Part shown: positions 33,734 to 42,059 of the stretch, one piece after another
Layout: each line of letters begins with the position of its first letter
How positions within the stretch are numbered: position 1 is the stretch's first letter
Source: Clostridia bacterium
GTDB taxonomy: Bacteria; Bacillota; Clostridia; Oscillospirales; Acutalibacteraceae
Direction: 5' to 3'
DNA length: 49,002 bases
NCBI GenBank assembly: GCA_017430965.1
Contig: JAFRLX010000015.1
Coordinates: 1 to 49,002 of the forward strand
Program-made: the position numbers and the translations under genes
The notes under the pieces: generated by a model
Databases searched by the model: none
The model's input: only the letters and a program-made list of their open reading frames with translations
What the model was told of the DNA's origin: nothing

Positions 33734-34627
33734 TTAACTCATGATACCGACTTCATATGCAAATTTGTAGAAATACTGAGTCGTTGCAAGAATACCGTTA
33801 CATACCGTGCTTCTTGCAGCATCGTAATAATCCGGACTGCTGGAGCTGACAGTAACTCTATCACCTAATACATAGGAAGCGTAGCCGTTATTGCGCACAA
33901 TGCGCGCTGCAGTGCAATACTTAGCTTCTTCATAAACATTACTGTTGAACGAATTATTCGGGATTGTAAATTCGGTTCTCACACCATCTATATAGGACTC
34001 ATATGCTGAGTGGTTTGAATTGACTGCTGTTTTATTCGTTGCATGGTGCGCTTCGCAGGCATCCTGCACAAAGTGAGAACCTCTGCCGAGACTTTGAAGT
34101 GCGGAAGTTACATTACCGTTTCTGTAATAGCTGATCGCATCATCATAATAATTTTGCGCCTTTACCTTTGCAGTAGTGGAACCGCCCATCCAGTTTGTTT
34201 CTTTATACGGGTCATAAAAATGCGTGTCAAATATGAAGCCCATATCGCTTTTATCCGGCCAGTCAGCACCCTCTAAAAGCAACGATGCATTTGAAGATTG
34301 ATTGAAAACGCTATCCCCTTTATCGTTTGCTAAGATGCGCAGTGCATTGGCACAAATGTATTGGTGCGTATGGTCGGCGCCGCCGGAATTAAATTTGACG
34401 GCATATTCACCGCCCACAGTTAGGTTGGCTGCTTCATACGCCCGCTGATAGCGGTCCATCTCATTGATTTCGCCTAATGTATTTTCACTGCCATTGGCAA
34501 TTTCCAGGACAAAATCCGGCAAGTATTTATCGCCTTCACATTCCTCTGCAGCGGCTGAAATACAGCCGATACCAAAAAGCAATGTGCAGGACAAAACGAT
34601 TGAAAGAATTTGAACAAATTTTTTCAT
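33734..34627 (-). CDS. Secreted zinc-dependent phospholipase C-like protein
   Basis: A 297-aa exported protein with signal peptide (KKF then a hydrophobic stretch to GCISAAA, cleavage near residue 27). It fits the zinc PLC family (B. cereus PLC, C. perfringens alpha-toxin catalytic domain). Probable ligands: His88 (THQYI), Asp122 (GADWPDKSD), His136 (THFYDP), His185 and Asp189 (SHFVQD), His195 (EAHHATN), His206 and Glu210. The first zinc ligand of classical PLCs, an N-terminal Trp of the mature enzyme, is not seen. There is no C-terminal C2/PLAT membrane-binding domain, so it is PC-PLC-like rather than a full alpha-toxin. GTG at 34633 is possible; ATG at 34627 fits AAAGGCGG better. Substrate unknown. 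Confidence 0.88.
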   Translation of the reverse strand: MKKFVQILSIVLSCTLLFGIGCISAAAEECEGDKYLPDFVLEIANGSENTLGEINEMDRYQRAYEAANLTVGGEYAVKFNSGGADHTHQYICANALRILANDKGDSVFNQSSNASLLLEGADWPDKSDMGFIFDTHFYDPYKETNWMGGSTTAKVKAQNYYDDAISYYRNGNVTSALQSLGRGSHFVQDACEAHHATNKTAVNSNHSAYESYIDGVRTEFTIPNNSFNSNVYEEAKYCTAARIVRNNGYASYVLGDRVTVSSSSPDYYDAARSTVCNGILATTQYFYKFAYEVGIMS

Positions 34628-34658
34628 TATCACACCCGCCTTTCTATAAAGATAATTA

Positions 34659-34687
34659 ATTATACCATATTATCTATAAAATTTCAA
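34659..34687 (-). promoter_or_regulatory. Promoter of the phospholipase gene
   Basis: Minus strand: TTGAAA (34687-34682), 17-bp spacer, extended TGG-TATAAT (34664-34659). It is one of the strongest promoters in the window. Confidence 0.8.
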
Positions 34688-34698
34688 TATTGTAAATA

Positions 34699-36069
34699 TT
34701 AATTTGTTAACGCTTCAAAGGCATCGCGAATATTTTCTACCGCTACAATTTCAATTTGCTTTTTTAGTTTTGGTGAAATATTTTTCAGGTTATTTTTAGG
34801 AATAATGCATTTTGCAAAGCCGAGCCTTGCCGCTTCGCCGACGCGTTGCTCACAGCAAACCACGCTGCGCACCTCCCCTGCTAACCCGATTTCACCGAAA
34901 GCAATCACATCCTCGGGCACAACGATATCTTTGAGTGAGCTGACCAAAGCCATGGCTACCGATAAATCGGCAGCAGGTTCATCTAATTTTAACCCGCCGA
35001 CAACATTGACATAGGTGTCCATATTGCCAAGGTAATAGCCTGCTTTCATTTCCAAAACAGCGATAAGCATATTCATCCGGTTATAATCAAAGCCGGTTGC
35101 CATGCGGCGCGGGTTACCGAAATTGGTGGGAGCAGCTAAGCCTTGAACCTCCGCAAATATCGGTCGCGTGCCTTCCATGATACAGGCAATGCATGTGCCG
35201 GAAGCACCTTTCGGTCTGCCGGAAATGAGCATCAGCGACGGGTTTTCCACTTCTTTTAACCCGGCATCCCCCATTTCAAAAACGCCGATTTCGTTGGTGG
35301 AACCGAAGCGATTTTTCGCCGCTCTTAAAATGCGATATGCCAACTGCTTGTCCCCTTCAAAATACAGGACGGCATCTACCATATGCTCTAAGATTTTCGG
35401 TCCGGCTAAGTCTCCGTCTTTATTGACATGACCGACAATAAAAATCGGAATATTGTTGCGCTTTGCGCAGCCCATCAAAACATTGGTGCACTCTCGAATC
35501 TGACTCACACTGCCGGCTGTGGATGAAGCAGTATGTGCCACCATGGTTTGAATGGAATCAATCATCACAATATCCGGCTTCATTGTGCTGACATAATCAC
35601 TGATGGCGATGATGTCTTTTTCCGGCATAATAAAGAGGTTTTCGGTATATACATTGAGCCTGTTGGCGCGCAATTTGATTTGGTGTGCACTTTCCTCTCC
35701 GGAAACATACAACACTTTCAAATTTCTGCCTAAGTATTCGCAGATTTGCAACAGCAGTGTGGATTTGCCGATACCCGGGTCACCGCCTAACAAGATTAAG
35801 CTGCCCTGTACAATGCCGCCGCCAAGCACTCTGTCAAGCTCTTTCATACCGGTTAGATAGCGGTGTTCATCGGTAATGACAATTTGGTCAATCGGCAATG
35901 CTTCTAACTGTGTTGCTTTTTTAGCCTCGCTGTAAGAGGAAGAAGGTTCAATTTTGATTTCCTCCATGGTGTTCCACTCTTTGCAGGATGGACATTGTCC
36001 ATACCATTTTGAGCTGTCATAGCCACAGCTTGAACAAACATACATAGTTTTAGTAGCGTTTTTTGCCAT
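34699..36069 (-). CDS. radA: DNA repair protein RadA
   Basis: RecA-like branch-migration helicase of recombinational repair, 456 aa. N-terminal four-Cys zinc finger (CSSCGYDSSKWYGQCPSC), Walker A GGDPGIGKSTL, the RadA-specific KNRFGS motif, and a C-terminal Lon-protease-like domain. Ribosome site AGGAG. It follows cwlD by 22 bases on the same strand, so the repair gene and a sporulation gene share a transcript. disA, often next to radA in Firmicutes, is absent. Confidence 0.97.
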   Translation of the reverse strand: MAKNATKTMYVCSSCGYDSSKWYGQCPSCKEWNTMEEIKIEPSSSYSEAKKATQLEALPIDQIVITDEHRYLTGMKELDRVLGGGIVQGSLILLGGDPGIGKSTLLLQICEYLGRNLKVLYVSGEESAHQIKLRANRLNVYTENLFIMPEKDIIAISDYVSTMKPDIVMIDSIQTMVAHTASSTAGSVSQIRECTNVLMGCAKRNNIPIFIVGHVNKDGDLAGPKILEHMVDAVLYFEGDKQLAYRILRAAKNRFGSTNEIGVFEMGDAGLKEVENPSLMLISGRPKGASGTCIACIMEGTRPIFAEVQGLAAPTNFGNPRRMATGFDYNRMNMLIAVLEMKAGYYLGNMDTYVNVVGGLKLDEPAADLSVAMALVSSLKDIVVPEDVIAFGEIGLAGEVRSVVCCEQRVGEAARLGFAKCIIPKNNLKNISPKLKKQIEIVAVENIRDAFEALTN

Positions 36070-36091
36070 AAAAAACTCCTATTCTTTGTTA

Positions 36092-36808
36092 TCAAACGAT
36101 ATTAAGATAATCATTGATTCCCAAAAATACTTCAAACACAAATCTTGAGCGGTATTTTTTGTCTTTAAATCGGTTTAATTCCGCCTCATTTGACATAAAG
36201 CCGCATTCAAGCAGCAATGCCGGGTGTGTCGCGCGGTAAATAATGTAGACACTGCTGTCCATCTCTTTAAGCGCGCGGGTATTGCCCTTTTGAACCGTTG
36301 TGACCAAGCGCTTGCGAATGGATTCCGCAAGAACTTTGCTGTCGGGATGATTCGGTGAATAAAAAAGCTGTGAACCCCAATACTGCGCCTGCGAAAAGCG
36401 GTTCATATGCAGGCTGATAAAAATGGAGTTTCCCACGCTTTCGGCAATTTTCAGCCTATTATGCAAATCGGAAACATTTTGTTCTCTTAAAGAAGCAGTC
36501 GGGTCATCGCAAATAAAGGTATCGGTCGTTCTGGTCATTACCACACTATAGCCGTTTTGCCGCAGTATTTCCGCCAGCTGTAACCCTAAGGATAAATTAA
36601 TGTCTTTTTCTAAAGTTCCGTCCGCACCGACAGCTCCTCCATCCGGACCGCCATGACCGCAGTCAAGAACAATCGTTTTCGGGGAAGCGGAAGCTTTTGA
36701 CTGCACGTTTTTCAAAGGCCGAAAAACAATGCAAATGCCTCCGATGATGATAACCGCCAATACGAGCACCAAAAGGCTGATTAAAGTGATAAAACCGGCT
36801 TTTTTCAT
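36092..36808 (-). CDS. cwlD: Spore cortex N-acetylmuramoyl-L-alanine amidase CwlD
   Basis: A 238-aa protein with an N-terminal membrane anchor or signal (about 5-29) and an Amidase_3 domain. The zinc ligands are visible as DCGHGGPDGG (His), LEKDINL (Glu) and ISLHMN (His), with catalytic Glu in LLECGFMSN. CwlD with PdaA makes muramic-delta-lactam in the spore cortex, the mark for germination lytic enzymes. Length matches B. subtilis CwlD (237 aa). Ribosome site AAAGGAG. The only recognisable promoter upstream looks sigma-A-like. Confidence 0.93.
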   Translation of the reverse strand: MKKAGFITLISLLVLVLAVIIIGGICIVFRPLKNVQSKASASPKTIVLDCGHGGPDGGAVGADGTLEKDINLSLGLQLAEILRQNGYSVVMTRTTDTFICDDPTASLREQNVSDLHNRLKIAESVGNSIFISLHMNRFSQAQYWGSQLFYSPNHPDSKVLAESIRKRLVTTVQKGNTRALKEMDSSVYIIYRATHPALLLECGFMSNEAELNRFKDKKYRSRFVFEVFLGINDYLNIV

Positions 36809-36886
36809 ATAAAAACTCCTTTTTCAATCAGGATAATACATTATATGAAAAATCACAGCGAACCATACCCTAACGATTCATACACT

Positions 36887-36915
36887 ATTTTATCATAACT
36901 GACATGCTACTTCAA
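36887..36915 (-). promoter_or_regulatory. Promoter of cwlD-radA
   Basis: Minus strand: TTGAAG (36915-36910), 17-bp spacer, extended TGA-TAAAAT (36892-36887). It leaves a leader of about 70 nt. Confidence 0.65.
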
Positions 36916-36940
36916 ATATAATTATAAAAAAGGGTGTGAT

Positions 36941-37630
36941 ATGATGATAAAACTACTCATTAGCGTACTTTCGAGCCTGTATTTCTTTGCACTCAATGTG
37001 CGCGACAGCTATTTATTTCCGAAGCAATTGAGCAAACCGGAAGAAGAAAAACTGATTGCTGCAATGGAAGCCGGAGACAAAAACGCCAGAAAAAAGCTCA
37101 TTGAGCACAACCTGAGACTTGTTTCTCACATCACAAAGAAATACTACTCAAAAACAGGAGAACCCGAAGAATTAATCTCTATTGGAACCATCGGCTTGAT
37201 TAAAGGCGTTGACAGCTTTAAAAGCAATAAACAGACAAAGCTGAGCACCTACCTTGCCAAGTGCATTCAAAATGAAATTTTAATGCACTTTCGCACCAAT
37301 AAAAAAACAGCTCAGGATGTTTACATCAGCGAGCCGATTGAAACCGACAGTGAAGGGAATCCCCTCACCTTTATGGATATTATTGCCCAAGAAGATACAA
37401 TAGCCGATGAAATTGATTTAAAGCTCAAAAGCCGTCAGCTGCACCGGTTTGTCGCACAAATCGAAAATCCGAGAGAAAAAGCAGTGATAGTCAAGCGCTA
37501 CGGCTTAGATGGCGCACAACCGCTCACGCAAAAAGAAGTGGCGCAGCAGCTGCATATTTCTCGCAGCTATGTATCTCGCATCGAAAAGAAAGTGATTGAA
37601 GATTTACAAAAGAAATTTCAGGTAGAATGA
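36941..37630 (+). CDS. sigK: RNA polymerase sporulation sigma factor SigK
   Basis: Late mother-cell sigma factor, 229 aa. The first ~20 hydrophobic residues (LLISVLSSLYFFALNV) form a pro-sequence like the one SpoIVFB removes. Region 2 reads IEHNLRLVSHITKKYY and ISIGTIGLIKGVDSF with CIQNEILMHFR. Region 4 ends in the helix-turn-helix LTQKEVAQQLHISRSYVSRIEKK. The gene is continuous, with no skin element. Two consecutive ATGs (36941, 36944) could start it; AGGGTG is 4 or 7 bases away. It is divergent from cwlD and ends exactly where the convergent glycosylase gene ends. Confidence 0.95.
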   Translation: MMIKLLISVLSSLYFFALNVRDSYLFPKQLSKPEEEKLIAAMEAGDKNARKKLIEHNLRLVSHITKKYYSKTGEPEELISIGTIGLIKGVDSFKSNKQTKLSTYLAKCIQNEILMHFRTNKKTAQDVYISEPIETDSEGNPLTFMDIIAQEDTIADEIDLKLKSRQLHRFVAQIENPREKAVIVKRYGLDGAQPLTQKEVAQQLHISRSYVSRIEKKVIEDLQKKFQVE

Positions 37631-38122
37631 TTAATCGCTGCGTATCACCTGCCAATGTTCAATGAGTTTTGGCAGGGAAAAAGCCGCATTGGCAGGGCTG
37701 GTGGAAGGCAGCTTAATGCTCTGCATTCCGGTCATTTCGCACGCATATTGATTATAATACTTAAAAGCAGTTGCACCATTGCAGTAAATGGTTTGAATGG
37801 GCGCAGTATCAAGAATTCGGCTCAAATCATTCGGCACGGCATTTTTGATGCTGCTATCGGAAGAACCGCTGATTTCACAGCTTGCCAACACATCCCAAAG
37901 AGCTATCCTGTTGGCTAATAAAAAAGCTTTTTTATCGGCATGTGTTTGCGGCACTTCGCTTTCAAAAACCCCTGCAAGCACTTTCCAAAAGCGATTTTGC
38001 GGGTGGTCGTAAAAAAACTGCCCTTCTCTGGATTTGACAGAGGGAAAAGAGCCTAACACCAATATCTTACTTTCCTGATTGTATATCGGGTTAATGTTAT
38101 GAAAAGCCGTCGCTTGCTGCAT
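37631..38122 (-). CDS. DNA-deoxyinosine (hypoxanthine) glycosylase, UDG superfamily
   Basis: A 163-aa protein matching the short hypoxanthine-DNA glycosylase group (uracil-DNA glycosylase family 6). Motifs: LVLGSFPSVKSREGQFFYDHPQNRFWKVL near the N-terminus (here shown in two parts: LVLGSFPSVKS and HPQNRFWKVL), ALWDVL, and the C-terminal LPSTSPANA. It would remove deaminated adenine from DNA. The GGAG ribosome site is rather far (about 10 bases). The stop codon directly abuts the sigK stop on the other strand, with no terminator between. Confidence 0.88.
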   Translation of the reverse strand: MQQATAFHNINPIYNQESKILVLGSFPSVKSREGQFFYDHPQNRFWKVLAGVFESEVPQTHADKKAFLLANRIALWDVLASCEISGSSDSSIKNAVPNDLSRILDTAPIQTIYCNGATAFKYYNQYACEMTGMQSIKLPSTSPANAAFSLPKLIEHWQVIRSD

Positions 38123-38157
38123 AGTGTTTCTACTCCGGTTATAAAATATCTATTTAA

Positions 38158-38184
38158 GAACGCCGCTCCGAGAGGAACGGCGTT
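38158..38184 (-). terminator. Terminator-like hairpin downstream of tRNA-Leu
   Basis: AACGCCGCTCC / GGAACGGCGTT with a GAGA loop and one mismatch. The minus-strand tail CTTAAAT is a poor T-tract. Confidence 0.6.
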
Positions 38185-38185
38185 T

Positions 38186-38269
38186 TGGTGCGGGTAACAG
38201 GACTTGAACCTGCACATCGGAGATACCGGATCCTAAATCCGGCGCGTCTGCCAATTCCGCCATACCCGC
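38186..38269 (-). tRNA. tRNA-Leu (anticodon UAG)
   Basis: On the minus strand: acceptor GCGGGTA pairs with TACCCGC, followed by the discriminator A and an encoded CCA. The D arm contains AATTGGCAGAC, the anticodon stem is CCGGA/TCCGG with loop TTTAGGA (anticodon TAG), and the T arm has GGTTCAAGTCC. The long variable arm (TATCTCCGATGTGC region) makes it a class II leucine tRNA reading CUA/CUN. Including CCA it is 84 nt. It stands alone between two minus-strand genes. Confidence 0.97.
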
Positions 38270-38387
38270 ATAGTAATTCAGTATATTGTCATGACTTATC
38301 CATTATCGCGGCTGTTCCAAATCGGCAAAACCAATAGAATGGACATTTCGCTATTGAATACTCCCTAAACAGTAAAATATGCTACAT

Positions 38388-38415
38388 ATTATACACGATT
38401 CAATGAAAAAATCAA
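38388..38415 (-). promoter_or_regulatory. Possible tRNA-Leu promoter
   Basis: Minus strand: TTGATT (38415-38410), 16-bp spacer, TATAAT (38393-38388). The predicted start lies about 110 nt before the mature tRNA, so a 5' leader would need processing. Confidence 0.55.
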
Positions 38416-39356
38416 GCCGCACTTTTTTCGGTTGAAATCGAATATTGATTACCGTTTGTACCGATGACAACGGTTCCGCTTTCATCGGTTCTATAGCAGT
38501 TAATCTTTTGCTTCTTCATGATTTGCAGCACTTCGCTGTGCGGATGGCCGTATTCATTATCCAAACCGCAGGAAAAAACGCAGTAGCGCGCCAAAACATA
38601 TTTGACAAATTTCATCGAAGTGGATTTGGAAGAACCGTGGTGCCCCGCTTTTAACACATCTGCCTGCAAAGGACAGCCGGCAGACATTAACTCATTTTCC
38701 ACTTTTTTGCCGGCATCACCCATAAATAAGTAAGAGGCGTTTTTGTAGCGAATGTGAGTGACAATGGAATAATCGTTTTTATCCTCATGAATTTGCTCGG
38801 TAATATAGGTGGTTAATATCAAATCGCCAAAGTGATACTCTTTGGCATTGACGGCATACTCGGTTTTAACCTTCATCGTTCTGAGCGTATTGAGTAAAGT
38901 GAGTTCGGTTTGCGTTTTCTTAATAGAATCAGGCAACTGCGGCAGTAAATACAAATCGGGCTTCACTCTATTGATTAACTCTGCAAAACCGCCGATATGG
39001 TCGGCATCAGGATGGGTTGCTATTGCCAAATCCAAGTGGTCAACTTCAAGCTGTTCCAAATAATCATACACATTCTGCGCTTCCGCCTTTTTGGCACAGT
39101 CAATGAGAATGTTATAGTTTTCAAAGCGAATGAGTGTGCTGTCACCTTGACCCACATCAATATAGTGAACACTCAAAGGCTGATTGGCCGCCTCACTGCC
39201 CTGTACTTGGCTGACAGCAACCGTACCGGGGTCTGTGCTGCCGATAATCTTTTTCCAAAGATGCTTTGGAGAAAAAGTGAAAATAGCCGAGATGAGCAGC
39301 ACAATCACAGCAATTACCGATGCAGTTATAGTTTTGTTCTTTGAAGCTTTTTTCAT
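38412..39356 (-). CDS. Membrane-anchored ComEC-like metallo-beta-lactamase-fold protein
   Basis: A 314-aa protein with one N-terminal membrane segment (about residues 10-28) and an extracytoplasmic MBL domain. Motifs: YIDVGQGDSTLI, THPDADHIGG (HxDxDH metal site), FMGDAGKKVE and KAGHHGSSKST. These match the C-terminal domain of the competence protein ComEC, but the channel domain is missing, so this is a stand-alone ComEC/Rec2-related hydrolase. In ComEC this domain is proposed to be a nuclease; the activity here is unproven. It lies 31 bases after ftsK on the same strand. Confidence 0.88.
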   Translation of the reverse strand: MKKASKNKTITASVIAVIVLLISAIFTFSPKHLWKKIIGSTDPGTVAVSQVQGSEAANQPLSVHYIDVGQGDSTLIRFENYNILIDCAKKAEAQNVYDYLEQLEVDHLDLAIATHPDADHIGGFAELINRVKPDLYLLPQLPDSIKKTQTELTLLNTLRTMKVKTEYAVNAKEYHFGDLILTTYITEQIHEDKNDYSIVTHIRYKNASYLFMGDAGKKVENELMSAGCPLQADVLKAGHHGSSKSTSMKFVKYVLARYCVFSCGLDNEYGHPHSEVLQIMKKQKINCYRTDESGTVVIGTNGNQYSISTEKSAA

Positions 39357-39387
39357 TGTATTACCTAATATGATAAAATCCGATAAA

Positions 39388-41919
39388 CTATGACTCGCTT
39401 TCTTCGCTATTTAGCGCATCATCAAAAGAAATTTGATCGGTCGGTTTCATTGCATTTCGCTCTAACCACTGCTCTTTTGTGATTAAAATTTTGCGCGGTT
39501 TTGCACCTTCGGAGGGACCGATAACACCCATTTGCTCTAATTCATCAATAATGCGGGCGCCGCGTGCATAACCTACAGAAAGCTTTCTTTGAATAAAACT
39601 GGTGGAAGCAGCCTGGTATTCTAAAATCACCTCTACCGCTTTTTCGATTAACGGGTCATAGTCGCTTTCTCCCTGCGGTTCCGCATCGTTTGCTTTCTTG
39701 CCTTTTTCCTTCGTGGCGAGCTCATCAAACTGCTTATCGATATCCTCATCATATTCGCCTCTGCCCTGCTTTTTGATAAAATCGGTAACTTTTTCGATTT
39801 CTTCTTCACTGACAAAGCAACCTTGAATTCTGGTAGGTTTGTTGGAACCGATAGGATTAAACAGCATATCGCCGTTACCGAGCAGCTGTTCGGCACCGTT
39901 TTGGTCTATAATAATGCGGCTTTCCAACCCGTTTGCCACACTCAGTGCAATTCTGGAAGGAATATTGGATTTAATTAAACCGGTAATAACATCTGCTCTC
40001 GGGCTCTGAGTTGCAATCACCAAATGCATACCGGCTGCTCTTGCCATTTGTGCCAAGCGGCAAATGCTGTCCTCGACATCACCGGGAGCCACCATCATTA
40101 AATCGGCAAGCTCATCAATAATTATCACAAACTGTGTCATGGGAATCATGTCAGGGTCATTTTTGGCGAGCTTATTGTAAGATTTAATATCCTTGACCTT
40201 GTATTGCTCTAAAAGCGCATAGCGGTTCATCATTTCTTTGACAGCCCATGCCAGTGCACCGGCAGCTTTGTGCGGGTTTTTGACCACAGGTGTCGGCATA
40301 TGCGGTATTCCGTTGTAGACACTTAATTCCACGCCCTTAGGGTCAATCATAATAAACTGCACTTCACTCGGCTCGGCATTGTAAAGAATGCTGATAATCA
40401 TAGAGTTTAAGCACACCGATTTACCGGAACCTGTTGTACCGGCAATCAGTAAGTGAGGCATTTTTGCCAAATCGGCAAACTGCGGCTCACCCGCAATGTT
40501 TTCCCCGAGCGCAACCGTTAATTTTTTCGCGTTCATTTTTTCAAATGCCGGTGATTCCAGCAAAGAGCGAATACCAACCGTGTTTTTATTGCTGTTGGGC
40601 ACTTCAATACCGATTGCAGTTTTGTTGGGAATGGGTGCAATACGAATGCTGGTGGTGGCAAGGCTCAACGCCAAATCAGCCGACAAATTGGTAATCTTGT
40701 TGATTCTGACACCGATGGCGGGCTTGATATCGTAGCGAGTCACAGAAGGTCCTCTTGTGACACCAACCAGCTCCGCTTCCACTCCGAAGCTTTCTAAAGT
40801 ATCGATTAAAACTGCGGCATTCTCTTGAATTTCTCTTGCCGAGTCGGTCCCTTTGCCGCTTTTAAAGCGTTTGAGTAAAGAAAGGGAAGGCAAGCGGTAA
40901 GCGGATATTTGTTCGGGAGAAGCAGCTGCTGTTTTATCCAGCTCTTCCATTGCCTGCTCTTTGGTGTAGATATTTTCCTGCTTTTCTGCCTGCTTTTGTT
41001 TGTTGCGTTCATTTTCCGCATCAATAATTGCCTGCATTTTTGCATCAAAGTCGGCATCCTCCGCAGTCTCATCGGTGGTTTCGGGTTCATCGATAACAGC
41101 TGCCACGGCGGCTTTTTTACTGCGTTTTCTTTTAGGCTGCGGTCTTTTGGATGCTTCACCTGTTAAAACATCGGGCTCCGGGTCAAGAATGTCTAAATTC
41201 GGCTCTTTTTTGGAGCGATAAATTTTGTTTTCATCATAGGCAAGCTCATCTAAAGCGCGCTGTTCCTGCAGTTCTCTTTCGCGCTGCTCGGCTTTGCGCG
41301 TTCTCATTTCATCAAAATCGTTTTTCGCTTTTACACTCACCTTCTGTGCCGACTCTGTCAGCTTGGAAACGGTCGTTCCGGTAATAATCATCAAATCGGT
41401 TACAGTGGCAATAATCGCAATGATTTTTGCGCCTGTCGGTCCTAAAGCGGCGCCGAGAGGAAAACCTAAAAATGTTCCTAAAACACCGCTGCCTAAGCCG
41501 TCATACTCACGAAACTGTTGCTTAATGACATCGGTAAACTCGGAAAACGAGCTGCCGTCATAGCTTTTAAACAAAAATATGGTTGATGATAAGAAAAACA
41601 GCAGTAATACAACCTCAATACACTTGGCGCGAATGGAATCGGAAAACTTATCCATTGATATAATGACAGCAAGGTAAATGAGCAATATCGGAATAATAAA
41701 CGCACAAAAACCGAACAACCCAAGCACACCGTTGTGCATGGTAGTCCAGCCGGCTTCACCCTTGATTGCAGCAAGCAGAAAGCTGACAATTCCGAAAACC
41801 AATAAAACAATCGCGGCGATTTCTCTGTGCTTTTTATTCTGCAAAGAAAGCGCTTCGTCTTTTGATTTTTTGGCGACAGTATTTGCTTTACTTTTTTGAT
41901 TGCTTTTTTTCTGAGCCAT
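39388..41919 (-). CDS. ftsK: DNA translocase FtsK/SpoIIIE
   Basis: An 843-aa ATP-driven DNA pump. Layout: basic N-terminus, four membrane helices (about 30-185), a charged Lys/Glu/Gln-rich linker, then the RecA-like motor with Walker A AGTTGSGKSVC (near residue 490) and Walker B FVIIIDELADLM. The C-terminal winged-helix gamma domain (AASTSFIQRKLSVGYARGARIIDELE) reads polarity sequences. In sporulating cells it moves the chromosome into the forespore; in vegetative cells it assists Xer-mediated dimer resolution. Ribosome site AAAGGATG and a good promoter upstream. Confidence 0.96.
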   Translation of the reverse strand: MAQKKSNQKSKANTVAKKSKDEALSLQNKKHREIAAIVLLVFGIVSFLLAAIKGEAGWTTMHNGVLGLFGFCAFIIPILLIYLAVIISMDKFSDSIRAKCIEVVLLLFFLSSTIFLFKSYDGSSFSEFTDVIKQQFREYDGLGSGVLGTFLGFPLGAALGPTGAKIIAIIATVTDLMIITGTTVSKLTESAQKVSVKAKNDFDEMRTRKAEQRERELQEQRALDELAYDENKIYRSKKEPNLDILDPEPDVLTGEASKRPQPKRKRSKKAAVAAVIDEPETTDETAEDADFDAKMQAIIDAENERNKQKQAEKQENIYTKEQAMEELDKTAAASPEQISAYRLPSLSLLKRFKSGKGTDSAREIQENAAVLIDTLESFGVEAELVGVTRGPSVTRYDIKPAIGVRINKITNLSADLALSLATTSIRIAPIPNKTAIGIEVPNSNKNTVGIRSLLESPAFEKMNAKKLTVALGENIAGEPQFADLAKMPHLLIAGTTGSGKSVCLNSMIISILYNAEPSEVQFIMIDPKGVELSVYNGIPHMPTPVVKNPHKAAGALAWAVKEMMNRYALLEQYKVKDIKSYNKLAKNDPDMIPMTQFVIIIDELADLMMVAPGDVEDSICRLAQMARAAGMHLVIATQSPRADVITGLIKSNIPSRIALSVANGLESRIIIDQNGAEQLLGNGDMLFNPIGSNKPTRIQGCFVSEEEIEKVTDFIKKQGRGEYDEDIDKQFDELATKEKGKKANDAEPQGESDYDPLIEKAVEVILEYQAASTSFIQRKLSVGYARGARIIDELEQMGVIGPSEGAKPRKILITKEQWLERNAMKPTDQISFDDALNSEESES

Positions 41920-41950
41920 AATACATCCTTTTCTAAACGATATTTATTAA

Positions 41951-41979
41951 ATTATATCATAAAGTTTTAAAAAACGCAA
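41951..41979 (-). promoter_or_regulatory. ftsK promoter
   Basis: Minus strand: TTGCGT (41979-41974), 17-bp spacer, extended TGA-TATAAT (41956-41951). The leader is about 25 nt. Confidence 0.7.
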
Positions 41980-42024
41980 TATATTGTATTTATATTATTA
42001 CTTAATACTAAATATATTCACGAT

Positions 42025-42053
42025 TTGACAAAAGTAGCATTTATCACTATAAT
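42025..42053 (+). promoter_or_regulatory. Perfect-consensus sigma-A promoter of the unknown gene at 42060
   Basis: TTGACA (42025-42030), 17-bp spacer, TATAAT (42048-42053). Both boxes are exact. The usual start position, 6-7 bases after the -10, falls on the A of the ATG at 42060, so the mRNA would have no leader. Confidence 0.8.
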
Positions 42054-42059
42054 AGGCGT

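Noticed and set aside
36941..37630. Skin-like element interrupting sigK
   Set aside because: The sigK frame is continuous from the pro-sequence to the C-terminal helix-turn-helix.
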